Source: Campylobacter rectus (GTDB lineage Bacteria; Campylobacterota; Campylobacteria; Campylobacterales; Campylobacteraceae). Taken from it: a stretch of DNA of 64,000 nt. The notes under the pieces are model-generated. The model worked only from the letters and a program-made list of their open reading frames with translations. It made no database searches and had not been told where the DNA came from. Below are positions 45,418-54,656 of this stretch, piece after piece (position 1 is the stretch's first letter; each line of letters opens with the position of its first letter). Made by a program: the position numbers and the translations under genes. The stretch is from positions 1,240,001-1,304,000 of the forward strand of contig NZ_CP012543.1 of the NCBI RefSeq assembly GCF_004803795.1, read 5' to 3'.

Positions 45418-46779
45418 TCAAATGTCTGTTGCACCGGTTTTTTGGAGATTTTTTGATCGGCTTTCTCGCTCTTTTTTTTTATCAAAATTTTGCTTGCTAT
45501 CTAAATTTTCGCGAGACAAAACCTTGGTTTGACCGCCTATTTTTGATAAAATTTGCTTTTGCTCGGCATTGTTTGAAGTCTCGCTTGGTAAAATTTGCAA
45601 ATTTTCATCATCGACCCCGGCGACAGGTTCGCTCCGCTCGCTTCCTTGCTCGTCAAATAAACTATTTTGAGCTTTTTCCTTAAAAATATTTTTTGAGGGA
45701 ACTCGACCGCTTTCGTCGCCGACTTCGTTTTCGTCTAAATTTGCCTGCGAGTTTTGATAAACGCCGTCAAATTTATCCGCCAAATCACCATCCTTTGCAC
45801 CGTCAAGCTGCGGGTTTTTATCGGCAAGGCCACCGTCTTGCGACTGTTCGTCAAAAAGGCTGCTTTGGGAGACGGTTTTTGTGCTTATGGCGACCTCTTG
45901 CTCCGAAACCGCGCTGATAGATTCCGTCAAATTTTGCTCGGTATGGTTTTTTAGATCGCCGTTTTTGTCGGCACCCCAGGCTTCCTCGCTCAAATTTTCA
46001 TAGTTTTTCGGGCTTAAAATTTTCACGCTCTCTATCCCGCTTTCATCATCCAAGTCCGTCAAATTTAGCCCCGCATTTACAACGCCGTCGATGTAGCGCG
46101 CGTGGAGCAAAAAGAAAAAATGATCGCCCTTTAGCGCGTGAAATTCGCTGTTTTTGATGAGACGACTTACGCGTTCGCCACTTTTTAGAGGCGTGGCTTT
46201 ATCCTCCTCGCCCCAAAATATAAACGCCCTGCCGCCAAAATCCGCAAATTTAGAGCTAAAATCCTCATCGACGACATTTTTTAGGGTCTCGTACATCGTT
46301 TTGCTCATGCCTTTTACGTCTTTTGTGGCGAAAAATTTGTATAAAAACCCAAGCCCGAACAGCTTTAAAAACTTAAACAAAGCGATCTTAAATCGCACCC
46401 AAAGCGGCTTTTTAGCTACGATGCCCGCCGAGCTTAAAAGCGCGAGATATTCGGGATTTAGCAGGGTTGCGACCTTGCCGCCGAAGCTATGCCCGAAGAT
46501 GATTTTGGGGCTCGCGCCAAGCTCGTCTAAAAAGGATTTTATGATTTTTGCGTAGTCTTTCGTCGCTAGCGCGCCGTACATACTGCTCGCGCCAAAGCCC
46601 GGCATATCAACGTAAACGTGCCGAAAGTCTTTAAAATACGTGCCGAAAGCCTTTTTCATAATCTCTTTGTTCGCGCCCCAACCGTGCAAAAATAGCGCGA
46701 CGTCCTTGTGCGCCGGATTTACGGTTTCGTAGCTGATGCGGTAAATTTTGCCGCCGTATTTTACCTCTTTGACTGCCAT
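45418..46779 (-). CDS. Alpha/beta hydrolase with a long disordered acidic tail
   Basis: The first 240 residues are an alpha/beta hydrolase: oxyanion loop LFLHGWGANKEIMKK, nucleophile elbow FGHSFGGKVA (Ser98), Asp in FWGEEDKATP and His in KGDHFFFLLH. The substrate is unknown. Residues 240-453 are a low-complexity tail rich in Asp, Glu, Gln, Ser and Asn with repeated SLFDEQ and NSLFDEQ words; ordinary family members end near 240. The start overlaps the antitoxin-like gene stop (TAATG). The catalytic part occupies the same place between murF and the antitoxin in C. jejuni, by memory, but I do not recall the tail. Confidence 0.85.
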   Translation of the reverse strand: MAVKEVKYGGKIYRISYETVNPAHKDVALFLHGWGANKEIMKKAFGTYFKDFRHVYVDMPGFGASSMYGALATKDYAKIIKSFLDELGASPKIIFGHSFGGKVATLLNPEYLALLSSAGIVAKKPLWVRFKIALFKFLKLFGLGFLYKFFATKDVKGMSKTMYETLKNVVDEDFSSKFADFGGRAFIFWGEEDKATPLKSGERVSRLIKNSEFHALKGDHFFFLLHARYIDGVVNAGLNLTDLDDESGIESVKILSPKNYENLSEEAWGADKNGDLKNHTEQNLTESISAVSEQEVAISTKTVSQSSLFDEQSQDGGLADKNPQLDGAKDGDLADKFDGVYQNSQANLDENEVGDESGRVPSKNIFKEKAQNSLFDEQGSERSEPVAGVDDENLQILPSETSNNAEQKQILSKIGGQTKVLSRENLDSKQNFDKKKERESRSKNLQKTGATDI

Positions 46780-47009
46780 TATTCGCCGCTTCCGGCTCGT
46801 TTTTTAGCCTCATAAATGCTTTGCAGTACCTCGACGGCCTCGCATAGACGCTCGTACTCGCCCATATTTAGCAATACGGCTTCAAATTTATTATTTTTGA
46901 CGATCACGGCGCGCTTCATCTGCGCCTTGCCGACCTTTCCCAAGACGGCACTGAAATTTCGCACCACTTCGGTCGCCGTGTAAATTTCATCTTTGCTAAA
47001 AGTAGTCAT
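46779..47009 (-). CDS. Phd/YefM-type antitoxin-like protein
   Basis: The 76 residues resemble the Phd/YefM family: EIYTATEVVRNFSAVLGKV is the DNA-binding N-terminus, RAVIVKNNKFEAVLLNMGEYERL the family core, and the C-terminal helix LQSIYEAKKRAG would bind a toxin. No RelE, Doc or other toxin gene lies next to it; the coupled downstream gene is an alpha/beta hydrolase. A tandem palindrome just upstream of the start suits self-repression. Confidence 0.85.
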   Translation of the reverse strand: MTTFSKDEIYTATEVVRNFSAVLGKVGKAQMKRAVIVKNNKFEAVLLNMGEYERLCEAVEVLQSIYEAKKRAGSGE

Positions 47010-47017
47010 TTTTGCTC

Positions 47018-47044
47018 TTTACGTAAAATTTTACGTAAAATATA
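47018..47044 (-). promoter_or_regulatory. Candidate operator and promoter of the Phd-like gene
   Basis: TTTACGTAAAA occurs at 47018-47028 and 47030-47040, two palindromic half-sites spaced 12 bases apart. They lie between a TATATT -10 box (minus strand 47044-47039) and the start codon. Phd/YefM proteins bind such paired palindromes in their own promoters. Confidence 0.65.
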
Positions 47045-47618
47045 GCATATTATCTTTAAATTCAAATTAAAATATAATGGCGCATTATGTTCGTTAAAAT
47101 TTATTTTAGAGCGTTTTATGTTTTTAGCGTGAAATTTGCGAGTATGTAAAAGGCGGGCAGAATTTGGCTTTAGTGTAAAAAAATGGGCAAATTTACCTAA
47201 AAAACAGGACTTTAAAATAAAGATTTTAAATTTACAACCGAGTCAAACGCGGCAAATTCGAAGAAATATCGCTTTGTCAAATTTCGTAAAACCAAGCCGA
47301 TCGGTTTGTAAATTAAGCTAAATTTGGGCCCGAAAACCAGCATTTTAACGCTCTTAGCCGTAAAATTTAACGCTACAGGCCAAAAAATTATGCGCCAAAC
47401 AAATGCCGCCTATCCGAGAAATAGTATTTGGATAACTAAAAGACCGCAATCAGCTCTCACTCGTCGTCTGCCAAACTTCAAAATTTAAGAACCGACGACC
47501 AAATTTAGTAACGATATCTCAAAGCGCAAAAATCACAACCAAATTTTTGAAAAACGCCAAAAACAAGACGTTTAAAGCGGCAACTAAACGTCAAATTTAG
47601 CAAAAGGCAAGCAAAATT
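47045..47618. other. Gene-free interval between ddl and the Phd-like gene
   Basis: AAATTT-rich, no supported gene, no clear hairpin terminator. Short frames here lack ribosome sites. Confidence 0.5.
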
Positions 47619-48653
47619 TTACAGTTTGCCCTTTGCCGACGTTATGGAGTTGATAAATTTATAGTCGATATTTATCTCGCGCTCCTTAGGCAAGCTTGCG
47701 GCGAGTCGCTCCAGAGTCCCCTCAAAATCGTCAAATAGATAATTCGCCATACTGCCCGGGTTTGGGTTAATCTCGTTTAGATAGACTTCGCCGTTTACCT
47801 CGAAAAAGTCGCAGCGTATCAGCGCCCCGTCAAAGCCGCAGTTGTAGATGCGCTCAAAGCTTTGTTTTAGCTTGGCGGCTAGCTCTGCGCCGATGTCGGC
47901 CTCGCGCGCCCTGCTCTCGTTTGAAAAGCTCATATATTTTTGCTCGTAGTCTAGAAATTCCTTCTTTTTAGGCTCCTCGATGATGGAAAATTTGATCTCG
48001 CCGTCCGCCTTGCAACCTGCTAGATTGTACTCCTTCACGCCCTCGATAAATGGCTCTACTAGGATCTCTTTGTCAAACTCGTATGCCACGTCCAGGCCGT
48101 ATTCCAGCTCGCTAGCGTCTTTTATCACGCTAACTCCTATCGAGCTTCCTAGGCGAAGCGGCTTTAGGATCACGGGTAGCGGCAGGCTAGGCGCCTTTGC
48201 TCTGCTTACAACCTCGTAGTTTAGGGTATTTACGCCCGCTTTTTGCGCGAGTAGTTTGGTTAGCTCCTTGTTGTAGCTTAGCGCGCTAGCTTCCACGCGA
48301 GGGCCGATGTAGCTAAGGCCGTAAAACTCGAGCAGCGCCGCGATCTTACCGTCCTCGCCGTCCATACCGTGGACTAAATTTATAAACGCGTCCGCCTCGA
48401 TCTTTTTCTCTCCGAGCAACCCGCCCGCGAAAAATCCGCCCTGCTTAAGAGTGAGTTTTTTGGCGTTTTTATACTTGCCCGAGCTAAAGAAATTCGCCTT
48501 CATATCGGCGCCGTTTATCAAGTAAAATTCTCTAAATTTATCGCAAAATATAAACAAAGGCTCATTTTTTAGCACCTTTTTTAAGGCTATGGCGCTCACG
48601 ACACTGATCTCGTGTTCGTAGCTTTTAGCGCCGAATATCACAGCAAATTTCAT
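47619..48653 (-). CDS. ddl: D-alanine--D-alanine ligase
   Basis: Ddl makes the D-Ala-D-Ala used by MurF. I take the ATG at 48653, with AAGGAA just before it, giving MKFAVIFGAKSYEHEISVVSA; the longer frame upstream would overlap ruvA and adds only basic residues. The 344 residues have the ATP-grasp motifs: LVHGMDGEDGKI, LKPLRLGSSIGVSVI, KEILVEPFIEG and the Mg-binding LNEINPNPGSM. It follows ruvA by 14 bases and shares its transcript. Confidence 0.96.
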   Translation of the reverse strand: MKFAVIFGAKSYEHEISVVSAIALKKVLKNEPLFIFCDKFREFYLINGADMKANFFSSGKYKNAKKLTLKQGGFFAGGLLGEKKIEADAFINLVHGMDGEDGKIAALLEFYGLSYIGPRVEASALSYNKELTKLLAQKAGVNTLNYEVVSRAKAPSLPLPVILKPLRLGSSIGVSVIKDASELEYGLDVAYEFDKEILVEPFIEGVKEYNLAGCKADGEIKFSIIEEPKKKEFLDYEQKYMSFSNESRAREADIGAELAAKLKQSFERIYNCGFDGALIRCDFFEVNGEVYLNEINPNPGSMANYLFDDFEGTLERLAASLPKEREINIDYKFINSITSAKGKL

Positions 48654-48667
48654 ATTTTTTCCTTTTT

Positions 48668-49222
48668 TTATGCTAGTTTTTTTAGGGCTTGTTTGACGAG
48701 TTCGCCCGTATTTTGCGCGTCGCACTCGCTAAGCGCCTTGGTTATCTTTTCTCTTTTAAAGCCGAGGCTCTCAAGCGCCAAGATCGCTTCGTGCTGATAG
48801 CTAGGCAGGTTTTCGTCCATCGTCATCTTTGCGTCGCTAAGCTCGGCTATTATGCGTCTAGCCGTCTTTGCGCCGATGCCGGGCACCGTTTGCAGCGCCG
48901 CCGCATCTCCGCTTTTAACCGCGTTTAAAAATGCGTTGGGATTTAGACTCGAGCACACCGCCATCGCGGTCGCCGCGCCGATACCGCTTAGTTTTATCAG
49001 CGTCTCAAACATCTTTTGCTCGTTGCTATCTAAAAATCCGTAAAGCAAGTCCGCATCCTCGCGGATGATCTGCGTGATGTTTAGCTCCACGCTCTGGCCT
49101 CGTTCGAGCTTTGCCGAGCAAAAAAGCGAGATCGCCACGCCGTAGCTCACGCCGCCGGCCGTCTTTAAGATGAGATTTGCGGGCTCTTTTTTGGTTATCA
49201 CGCCCTCGATCGCTTTTATCAT
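48668..49222 (-). CDS. ruvA: Holliday junction DNA helicase subunit RuvA
   Basis: RuvA tetramers hold Holliday junctions and load the RuvB motor. The 184 residues show the OB-fold (MIKAIEGVITKKEPANLIL), two helix-hairpin-helix motifs (KLSGIGAATAMAVCS and VPGIGAKTARRIIAEL) and the small C-terminal RuvB-binding domain (HEAILALESLGFKREKI). RuvB and RuvC are not in the window. Confidence 0.97.
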   Translation of the reverse strand: MIKAIEGVITKKEPANLILKTAGGVSYGVAISLFCSAKLERGQSVELNITQIIREDADLLYGFLDSNEQKMFETLIKLSGIGAATAMAVCSSLNPNAFLNAVKSGDAAALQTVPGIGAKTARRIIAELSDAKMTMDENLPSYQHEAILALESLGFKREKITKALSECDAQNTGELVKQALKKLA

Positions 49223-49250
49223 CGTTTTCCTTTAAATTTTGCGATTATCT

Positions 49251-49814
49251 CTAAAATTTGATTAATTCTTGCAAAAATTTATCCGTAACCTCGCTAAAGG
49301 CGGCGTTTAGCGCCTTCATCGCGATTTCGCCCTCGTCCTCGCCTGCGTCTTTTTGCGAGCTTAGCACGATGCTTTTTAGCTCCTTGCCGTCTTTAAAAAA
49401 GCTAAACATCATCGAAATTTGCGCTTTTTGATCTTTGATTTGAAGCGTGAGTAAATTTGACTTTACGCTGATGTCTGCGTTTTTAAAAGAGGGCTTAAAC
49501 ACGCACTGATCGCTCGCGGCTATGATCAAATTTCGTCTTGCCATCTCGCTTGGGAGCGCTAAAAATTTGACGTTTTTTAGCGGGCGGATCTCGCCGTTTG
49601 CGTCTATCTTTAGGACTTCGCGGCTCTCGTACGCGCCAAAAACCCGCACCTCCTCGATAAAAACCGTTTTTTCGGGCTTGTTTTCGCACTCTTTAAATTT
49701 ATCCTCCGCGCCGCCTAACATAAAATAATTCGTCCTAGGCGCGGGCTTTGCCAAAACGCTGCAACCGCTAAAAAACAGCGCCGTAGCGGCTAAAACCGTG
49801 CTTAAAATTTTCAT
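49251..49814 (-). CDS. Mla-type transporter auxiliary lipoprotein
   Basis: This codes for 187 residues with a lipoprotein signal, lipobox FSGC giving Cys18. The rest resembles the PqiC/ABC-type auxiliary lipoproteins (TNYFMLGG, EEVRVFGAYESREVLKID, EMARRNLIIAASDQ). It would sit in the outer membrane or periplasm and help the MlaD-type protein pass phospholipids. Its start overlaps the mlaD stop by ATGA and it is last in the four-gene unit. Confidence 0.85.
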   Translation of the reverse strand: MKILSTVLAATALFFSGCSVLAKPAPRTNYFMLGGAEDKFKECENKPEKTVFIEEVRVFGAYESREVLKIDANGEIRPLKNVKFLALPSEMARRNLIIAASDQCVFKPSFKNADISVKSNLLTLQIKDQKAQISMMFSFFKDGKELKSIVLSSQKDAGEDEGEIAMKALNAAFSEVTDKFLQELIKF

Positions 49815-50743
49815 TTTTCGTCCTTTTTCTGCGTGTCTTTAAAGAAAAATTCGTACGGGTCGTCCTCGAGTCTAAAAAGGGTATTTCTAAAATCCGAAAT
49901 CAGCTTTTGAAAGCTAAGCAGCGTCCTCTCCGTCTCGTCGCTAAGCGTATTTAGCGCGTCTTTTACGTCGTATTCGCCACTTTTTATCTTTTCAGAGATC
50001 GCGGTTTGTAGATTTTTTAGTTCCTGTGCGGCATCTGCGGCCTTAGTGGTAAATGAATTTATAAACTCAAGCGTACTCGAGGCGTTTTTTAGCGCTTTTT
50101 TTAGCTCGTTTAGCGTCAAATTCGCATTTACCAAAACCTCGTTTGCGTTTGCGATAGTCGCGTTCATATCGAGATTTCCGGCGTTTATCTTTTTCATTGC
50201 TTCATCGGTCGAAACTAAGATAGACGAAAATTTAGCCGCGTTTTCGTCGCTTAAAAATTTATTGATATTTTTAAATGTGGACTCTAAATTTTGCGTTATG
50301 TACTCGGCTCTGTCGCCGATTTTGTCGAAAAAACCGGCCTCAAGCCCTATGTAGGCCTTTTCGTTTTTATCAAAGAGCGGGCTATCCATACTGCCGCGCG
50401 AGATATTTAGGTAACCGATGCCCGTGATGCCCTGTATCTCCGCAGACGCGGTGCTGTCGGTTCTTATCGGTATATCTTTTCTCACGGAGAGTTCAAGCTC
50501 GATGAGGGCTTCTTTTTCGTCGGCAAAGCGGATGTCCTTGACGCTGCCCGCGTCTACGCCGATAAATTTGACCGTGGAGTCCTTTTTGATGCCGCTTGGC
50601 AGGCTTGTGGTTTTGATGAAATACGACCTGTAATCATCGGCCTTTTTCCCGTATCCGCCCAGCCACCACGCCGCGATACCTAGCGCGCTCACGACGAGCA
50701 CGAAAAAGAGTCCTATCAGGGTGTAATTTATTTTATTTCCCAC
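49811..50743 (-). CDS. mlaD: MlaD-type (MCE) lipid-binding protein
   Basis: This codes for 310 residues. One N-terminal membrane helix (YTLIGLFFVLVVSALGIAAWWL) anchors a periplasmic MCE domain (SLPSGIKKDSTVKFIGVDAG, SAEIQGITGIGYLNIS). The MCE domain is followed by a long helical tail (LNELKKALKNASSTLEFINS). MCE proteins form hexameric rings that carry phospholipid between membranes. It is longer than E. coli MlaD through the tail. The first codons overlap the ATPase gene by 11 bases. Confidence 0.9.
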   Translation of the reverse strand: MGNKINYTLIGLFFVLVVSALGIAAWWLGGYGKKADDYRSYFIKTTSLPSGIKKDSTVKFIGVDAGSVKDIRFADEKEALIELELSVRKDIPIRTDSTASAEIQGITGIGYLNISRGSMDSPLFDKNEKAYIGLEAGFFDKIGDRAEYITQNLESTFKNINKFLSDENAAKFSSILVSTDEAMKKINAGNLDMNATIANANEVLVNANLTLNELKKALKNASSTLEFINSFTTKAADAAQELKNLQTAISEKIKSGEYDVKDALNTLSDETERTLLSFQKLISDFRNTLFRLEDDPYEFFFKDTQKKDEK

Positions 50744-51476
50744 CGTTTTTCCTTGTTTTTAAAAGCTCTTCGAGCGGATTTTCGGGCATTTGCATCAGCT
50801 GCTCAAAAGTCCCCTCGAAGGCTATCTTTTTATCCTGAAGTATCAAAAATCTATCTAAAATCATGCAAATACTATCTATATCGTGCGTCACCATCACGAC
50901 CGTGACGCCAAGCGTATCTCGTAGCTCTACCACTAGCTCGTCAAACGCCCGAGCGCTACTTGGGTCAAGGCCGGAGTTTGGCTCGTCTAAAAACAGAATT
51001 TTAGGACTTAGCACAAGAGCCCTAGCCATCGCCACGCGCTTTTTCATACCGCCGCTTAGCTCGCTTGGGTATTGTAGCGCGACGTTTTCGCTAAGGCCTA
51101 CTTTTTGTAGCCAAAACATTGCTATCTCGCGCATCGAGCGCTCGCTCATCCTGCTATATTCTTTTAGCAAGATATAGATATTTTCCAGCACGTTCATCGA
51201 GGTATAAAGCGCGCCGAACTGAAACATCACGCTGCAAGCGAGCTTTATCTCCCGCCTGGCCGCTTCGTCTAGTGACCACAGATCGCGCCCTAGCATCTCG
51301 ACCTTGCCGGCGCTTGGCTCTTTTAGATATATCATCGTTTTCATCAGCGTCGATTTACCCGTGCCGCTACCGCCTAATAGCCCATAAATTTCAGCCTCGT
51401 TTACGTGAAAATTTAGCCCGTCGTGGATCACTCGGTCGCCGAATTTCGTCGTTAAATCGGTTGCCTTTATTATCAT
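50733..51476 (-). CDS. mlaF: Mla-type ABC transporter ATPase
   Basis: This codes for 247 residues: Walker A LLGGSGTGKSTLMKT, signature LSGGMKKRVAMARAL, Walker B ILFLDEPNSGLDP and switch His in VMVTHD. The LSGGMKKR form with a 'DEPNSGLDP' Walker B is typical of the lipid-transport MlaF branch. It starts immediately after the permease stop. It powers retrograde or anterograde phospholipid movement; direction is not shown by sequence. Confidence 0.92.
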   Translation of the reverse strand: MIIKATDLTTKFGDRVIHDGLNFHVNEAEIYGLLGGSGTGKSTLMKTMIYLKEPSAGKVEMLGRDLWSLDEAARREIKLACSVMFQFGALYTSMNVLENIYILLKEYSRMSERSMREIAMFWLQKVGLSENVALQYPSELSGGMKKRVAMARALVLSPKILFLDEPNSGLDPSSARAFDELVVELRDTLGVTVVMVTHDIDSICMILDRFLILQDKKIAFEGTFEQLMQMPENPLEELLKTRKNGGK

Positions 51477-52613
51477 TTATATGCCTAGATGCGTGAAAAT
51501 GACCGAAAACAATGCATCCACCATGATCACGCCAAATATCGCATTTACCACGCTAACGGTCGTATATGTGCCCACGCTTTGGGTGTTTCCGCTGATCTGA
51601 AAGCCTCTCATACAGCCGATAAACGCGATCACGACGCCAAAAAACGGAGCCTTAAAAAGCCCTACGTAAAGATGCTTGATCTCCACCTCTTGCTCAAATC
51701 TGGCCAGGTAGCTATCAAAGCCGATATTTAGGTAGTTTTCCATCACGACCATCTCGCCGAAAATCCCCGCCACGTCGGCTAAAAACACGATAAGCGGCAT
51801 AGCGACGATGAGAGCTATCACGCGGGGCAGGACGAGAAATTTAAACGGATCAAATCCCATCGTCTTCATCGCGTCGATCTCTTCGGTGATTTTCATAACG
51901 CCGATTTGCGCGGTAAAGCTTGACGCCAGACGCCCGGCTACGATGATAGCGGCGATGAGAGGCGCTATCTCGCGCAGAGTCAAAAGCCCCATCATCTCGA
52001 CGATTATTATCGTGGCGCCGAAACGCTCGAGCAAATTTGAACCCTGATATGCTAGCACGATACCGATGAGAAAAGAGGTGAGGCACACGATAAAAACGGA
52101 CTTTATGCCCGCATCCTCGAAATAAGCCAAAATTTCCTTCACGCGGATATTTTTTAGCATGAATATCTTGCTAAATTTAACCAAAAACTCGCCCGTGAAA
52201 TTTAAAAACGCGCAAAATCCCGCAAAAAACGCAGCCAAATTTTTGCCGATTTGAGAGAGCGGATTTTCGTGGGGTTTGGCGTTTATGATCTGCTTTATTT
52301 TAGGATTTACTTCGCTGTTTATCGAGGCGAAAATCCTTTGCGCGTGCGGGGTTAAATTTACGAGCTCGTAGTTTTTGCGCGCATTTAAAAGGGTGTTTTT
52401 CAAAAACAGCGCCGCTGCATAGTCAAGCTCTTTTACGTCTTTAAAATTTAAAACGATTTTGTCAAATTTCCTTGAGCCGATAAGCGCGGCTGTCTGGGTC
52501 CAAATTTGAGCCGGCAGCTTGTAGGTCCAGTCGTTTTTTAGGTTTATAGCGAGCTTACCGCCGCTTTGCCTGCACTCGTAAAATTCGCTTTTAAATTTTA
52601 AAAAAAGAGGCAA
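51477..52613 (-). CDS. mlaE: Mla-type ABC permease with fused N-terminal STAS-like domain
   Basis: The 378 residues begin at a TTG two bases after the preceding stop. The first 100 form a STAS-like domain (KLAINLKNDWTYKLP, FDKIVLNFKDVKELDYAAALFL), the equivalent of separate MlaB in E. coli. Then comes the MlaE membrane part with five or so helices and the family signature IIVEMMGLLTLREIAPLIAAIIVAGR and TEEIDAMKTMGFDPF. The fusion removes the need for a separate mlaB gene, which is indeed absent. Confidence 0.9.
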   Translation of the reverse strand: MPLFLKFKSEFYECRQSGGKLAINLKNDWTYKLPAQIWTQTAALIGSRKFDKIVLNFKDVKELDYAAALFLKNTLLNARKNYELVNLTPHAQRIFASINSEVNPKIKQIINAKPHENPLSQIGKNLAAFFAGFCAFLNFTGEFLVKFSKIFMLKNIRVKEILAYFEDAGIKSVFIVCLTSFLIGIVLAYQGSNLLERFGATIIIVEMMGLLTLREIAPLIAAIIVAGRLASSFTAQIGVMKITEEIDAMKTMGFDPFKFLVLPRVIALIVAMPLIVFLADVAGIFGEMVVMENYLNIGFDSYLARFEQEVEIKHLYVGLFKAPFFGVVIAFIGCMRGFQISGNTQSVGTYTTVSVVNAIFGVIMVDALFSVIFTHLGI

Positions 52614-52615
52614 AT

Positions 52616-54517
52616 TTAAGCCTTTTTGACGTTGTTATTTTTCTTGATCACGTAGTCTATATCGCCTTCCTCGGTTTCTATTTTAGCGACCGTTATGACG
52701 CGGGCGATCTCGTTTTCGCGGGTGTTATACGTGATGTCGCGAGCCGGGTCGATGAGTCTAAATTTGATTTCGTTAAATTCGCGCCAGCTGCTGTGATTTA
52801 TCACTTTTGAGTTAAAAATACTTTCTTGGATGTTCGTTATCTCGCCTTTTAGCTCGGCGATCGCGGCTTTTTTCTCGCGAAATTCTTTCAAAAGCGCGTT
52901 GTATTCGTGCACCAGCTGCTGATACTCTTTTAGCTTTTTTATAAATGTCACGGGCGGAGTGTTATTGGTTCTTTTTAGCTCCTCGATCTTTGCCTTTATG
53001 ACGTTTATAGGGCCTTTATTTTCCTCGACGACCCATCTTTTAAACTCCAGCATACGCGGCATTTTTACGATTTGCTCTCTGATGGTTTTTATCTTCGCCA
53101 TTCGATCGTTTATCTGCTCGCCCGTATTTTTTATCATACTAAAATCGACTAAAATTTTATTGTTCACGCCTTTTAGTTTTTTTATCTCAAGAGTGTCGGC
53201 GATAACGATGTTTGAGTTTGACACGAGCGTATCGATGACGACGCTTTCGGCGATTATCTCGCCGCCGATTACCGATTTTATAACGACTTTTTTGGCTTTT
53301 ACTTTGCCGCCTTCGAGGCGGTCTATCTCGACGTCCTCCCCCTCGAAGCTGCCGATATGAACGGCGATTTTAGCCTCTTTTGCTTCGATAACGGCTTTTG
53401 CATGGGTTTGCCCGCCGATAGTTACCTTATTTGCTTTTACTACGGCGTTTGCGGCGACGTTTCCCTCGACGTTTATCTCGTTTGCCTCGACCGTCATTCC
53501 CGTGCCTACGGCGTCTTTTGTCAGGTCGTTTTCTTTTACGTTTAGGGTTACGTTGGTATCTAGTCCCGTATCGACCGAGCCCGTGGTTTTAAATGTGATT
53601 TCATTTACGTCAAGCTCGTCTTTGATATCAAACAAGCCCTTTACTTCGTGAACGTAGCCCGCTTTTTTGGAGTAAAATTTTATCCCCTCTTTGTCCTCTT
53701 TTAGATAGATATTTTCGGTATGCTCGGGCATTTTTGTTATCGTGGCTTTGGCTTTTTGCGCAGGCAAAAGATTTCCCCGCACGTCGCGGCCGTCCGAGCC
53801 CTCCACCAGCTTCACGTATTCGATTATTAGCTCGTTTTCGACGACTCCGAGCAGATAGCCTCTGTTTGCGTAGTCGATTTTGTCGTTTTCGTCAATCGGT
53901 TTATTTTTGTTTTTATAGTGAAAAATCAGTGCGTCATCGGTGGAGAGCTTTACGTTTACGCCCGCCGTCACGGTAAAAGTATAGTCCTTATCGATAAATT
54001 CTTTAACCCTTAAAACCGAAGAAATTTTAGCAATTTCCTCGATCATCGACCCGTTTCTGATGCCGATTAAAATTCCTACTTTTATCAATTTTTTGTAGAT
54101 GAAATTTATCAGCTTTTTGTCAAATTCTTTAAAATAAACCGTATCTGCGTTTTGCGAAACGGTGGCTAAAATTTTAGTCAAATTTTTATTTGCGTTTAAA
54201 GAAACATTAGGTAGCGGCACGGGTTTTGCGCGTCTGATGTCGTAAAATTTGACCAAGTAGCTTTGTTTTATGCTTTCTACTCTTTCTACGTAAAATTTAT
54301 CGTCGTCAAAGATATCTAGCTTTTCTTCGGAAATTTGTCGCGGCTGACCTTCGCCCGCGATCTTGCACTCGGTTTTGATCTTTATGATGTCAAAATCTAT
54401 AAATTTGCTATCTACGCCGAGATTTTTTACTAAATTTAATATCTCGCCGTAAGGATTGGCGGTCTCGACCTCCATATCTGCGAGGAAAGTTTGTTGCGCT
54501 TTTTGATTTTCTGTCAC
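52616..54517 (-). CDS. FapA-like (DUF342) protein, Cj0800 position
   Basis: This codes for 633 residues from a GTG. The centre is a right-handed beta-helix of polymer-like repeats typical of DUF342/FapA (VEANEINVEGNVAANAVVKA, KVTIGGQTHAKAVIEAKEA, VVIKSVIGGEIIAESVVI). The C-terminal third is a coiled coil (ELKRTNNTPPVTFIKKLKEY, LLKEFREKKAAIAELKGEI). The N-terminal 150 residues are unassigned. FapA-like proteins are linked to envelope and flagellar functions in other bacteria; the role here is unknown. It is divergent from murJ, an arrangement I also recall for C. jejuni. Confidence 0.85.
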   Translation of the reverse strand: MTENQKAQQTFLADMEVETANPYGEILNLVKNLGVDSKFIDFDIIKIKTECKIAGEGQPRQISEEKLDIFDDDKFYVERVESIKQSYLVKFYDIRRAKPVPLPNVSLNANKNLTKILATVSQNADTVYFKEFDKKLINFIYKKLIKVGILIGIRNGSMIEEIAKISSVLRVKEFIDKDYTFTVTAGVNVKLSTDDALIFHYKNKNKPIDENDKIDYANRGYLLGVVENELIIEYVKLVEGSDGRDVRGNLLPAQKAKATITKMPEHTENIYLKEDKEGIKFYSKKAGYVHEVKGLFDIKDELDVNEITFKTTGSVDTGLDTNVTLNVKENDLTKDAVGTGMTVEANEINVEGNVAANAVVKANKVTIGGQTHAKAVIEAKEAKIAVHIGSFEGEDVEIDRLEGGKVKAKKVVIKSVIGGEIIAESVVIDTLVSNSNIVIADTLEIKKLKGVNNKILVDFSMIKNTGEQINDRMAKIKTIREQIVKMPRMLEFKRWVVEENKGPINVIKAKIEELKRTNNTPPVTFIKKLKEYQQLVHEYNALLKEFREKKAAIAELKGEITNIQESIFNSKVINHSSWREFNEIKFRLIDPARDITYNTRENEIARVITVAKIETEEGDIDYVIKKNNNVKKA

Positions 54518-54656
54518 GTGATGCTCTTGTATTATTTTTTATGCGATTATCTCCAAAATTTCATTAAAAACACGTTATATGAGACTTTGCGCCCGCTTTT
54601 ACGTCTTTTAAAACAAATTTTGTCTATCATTACGCCAATTTTAAATAGGGAATTTT

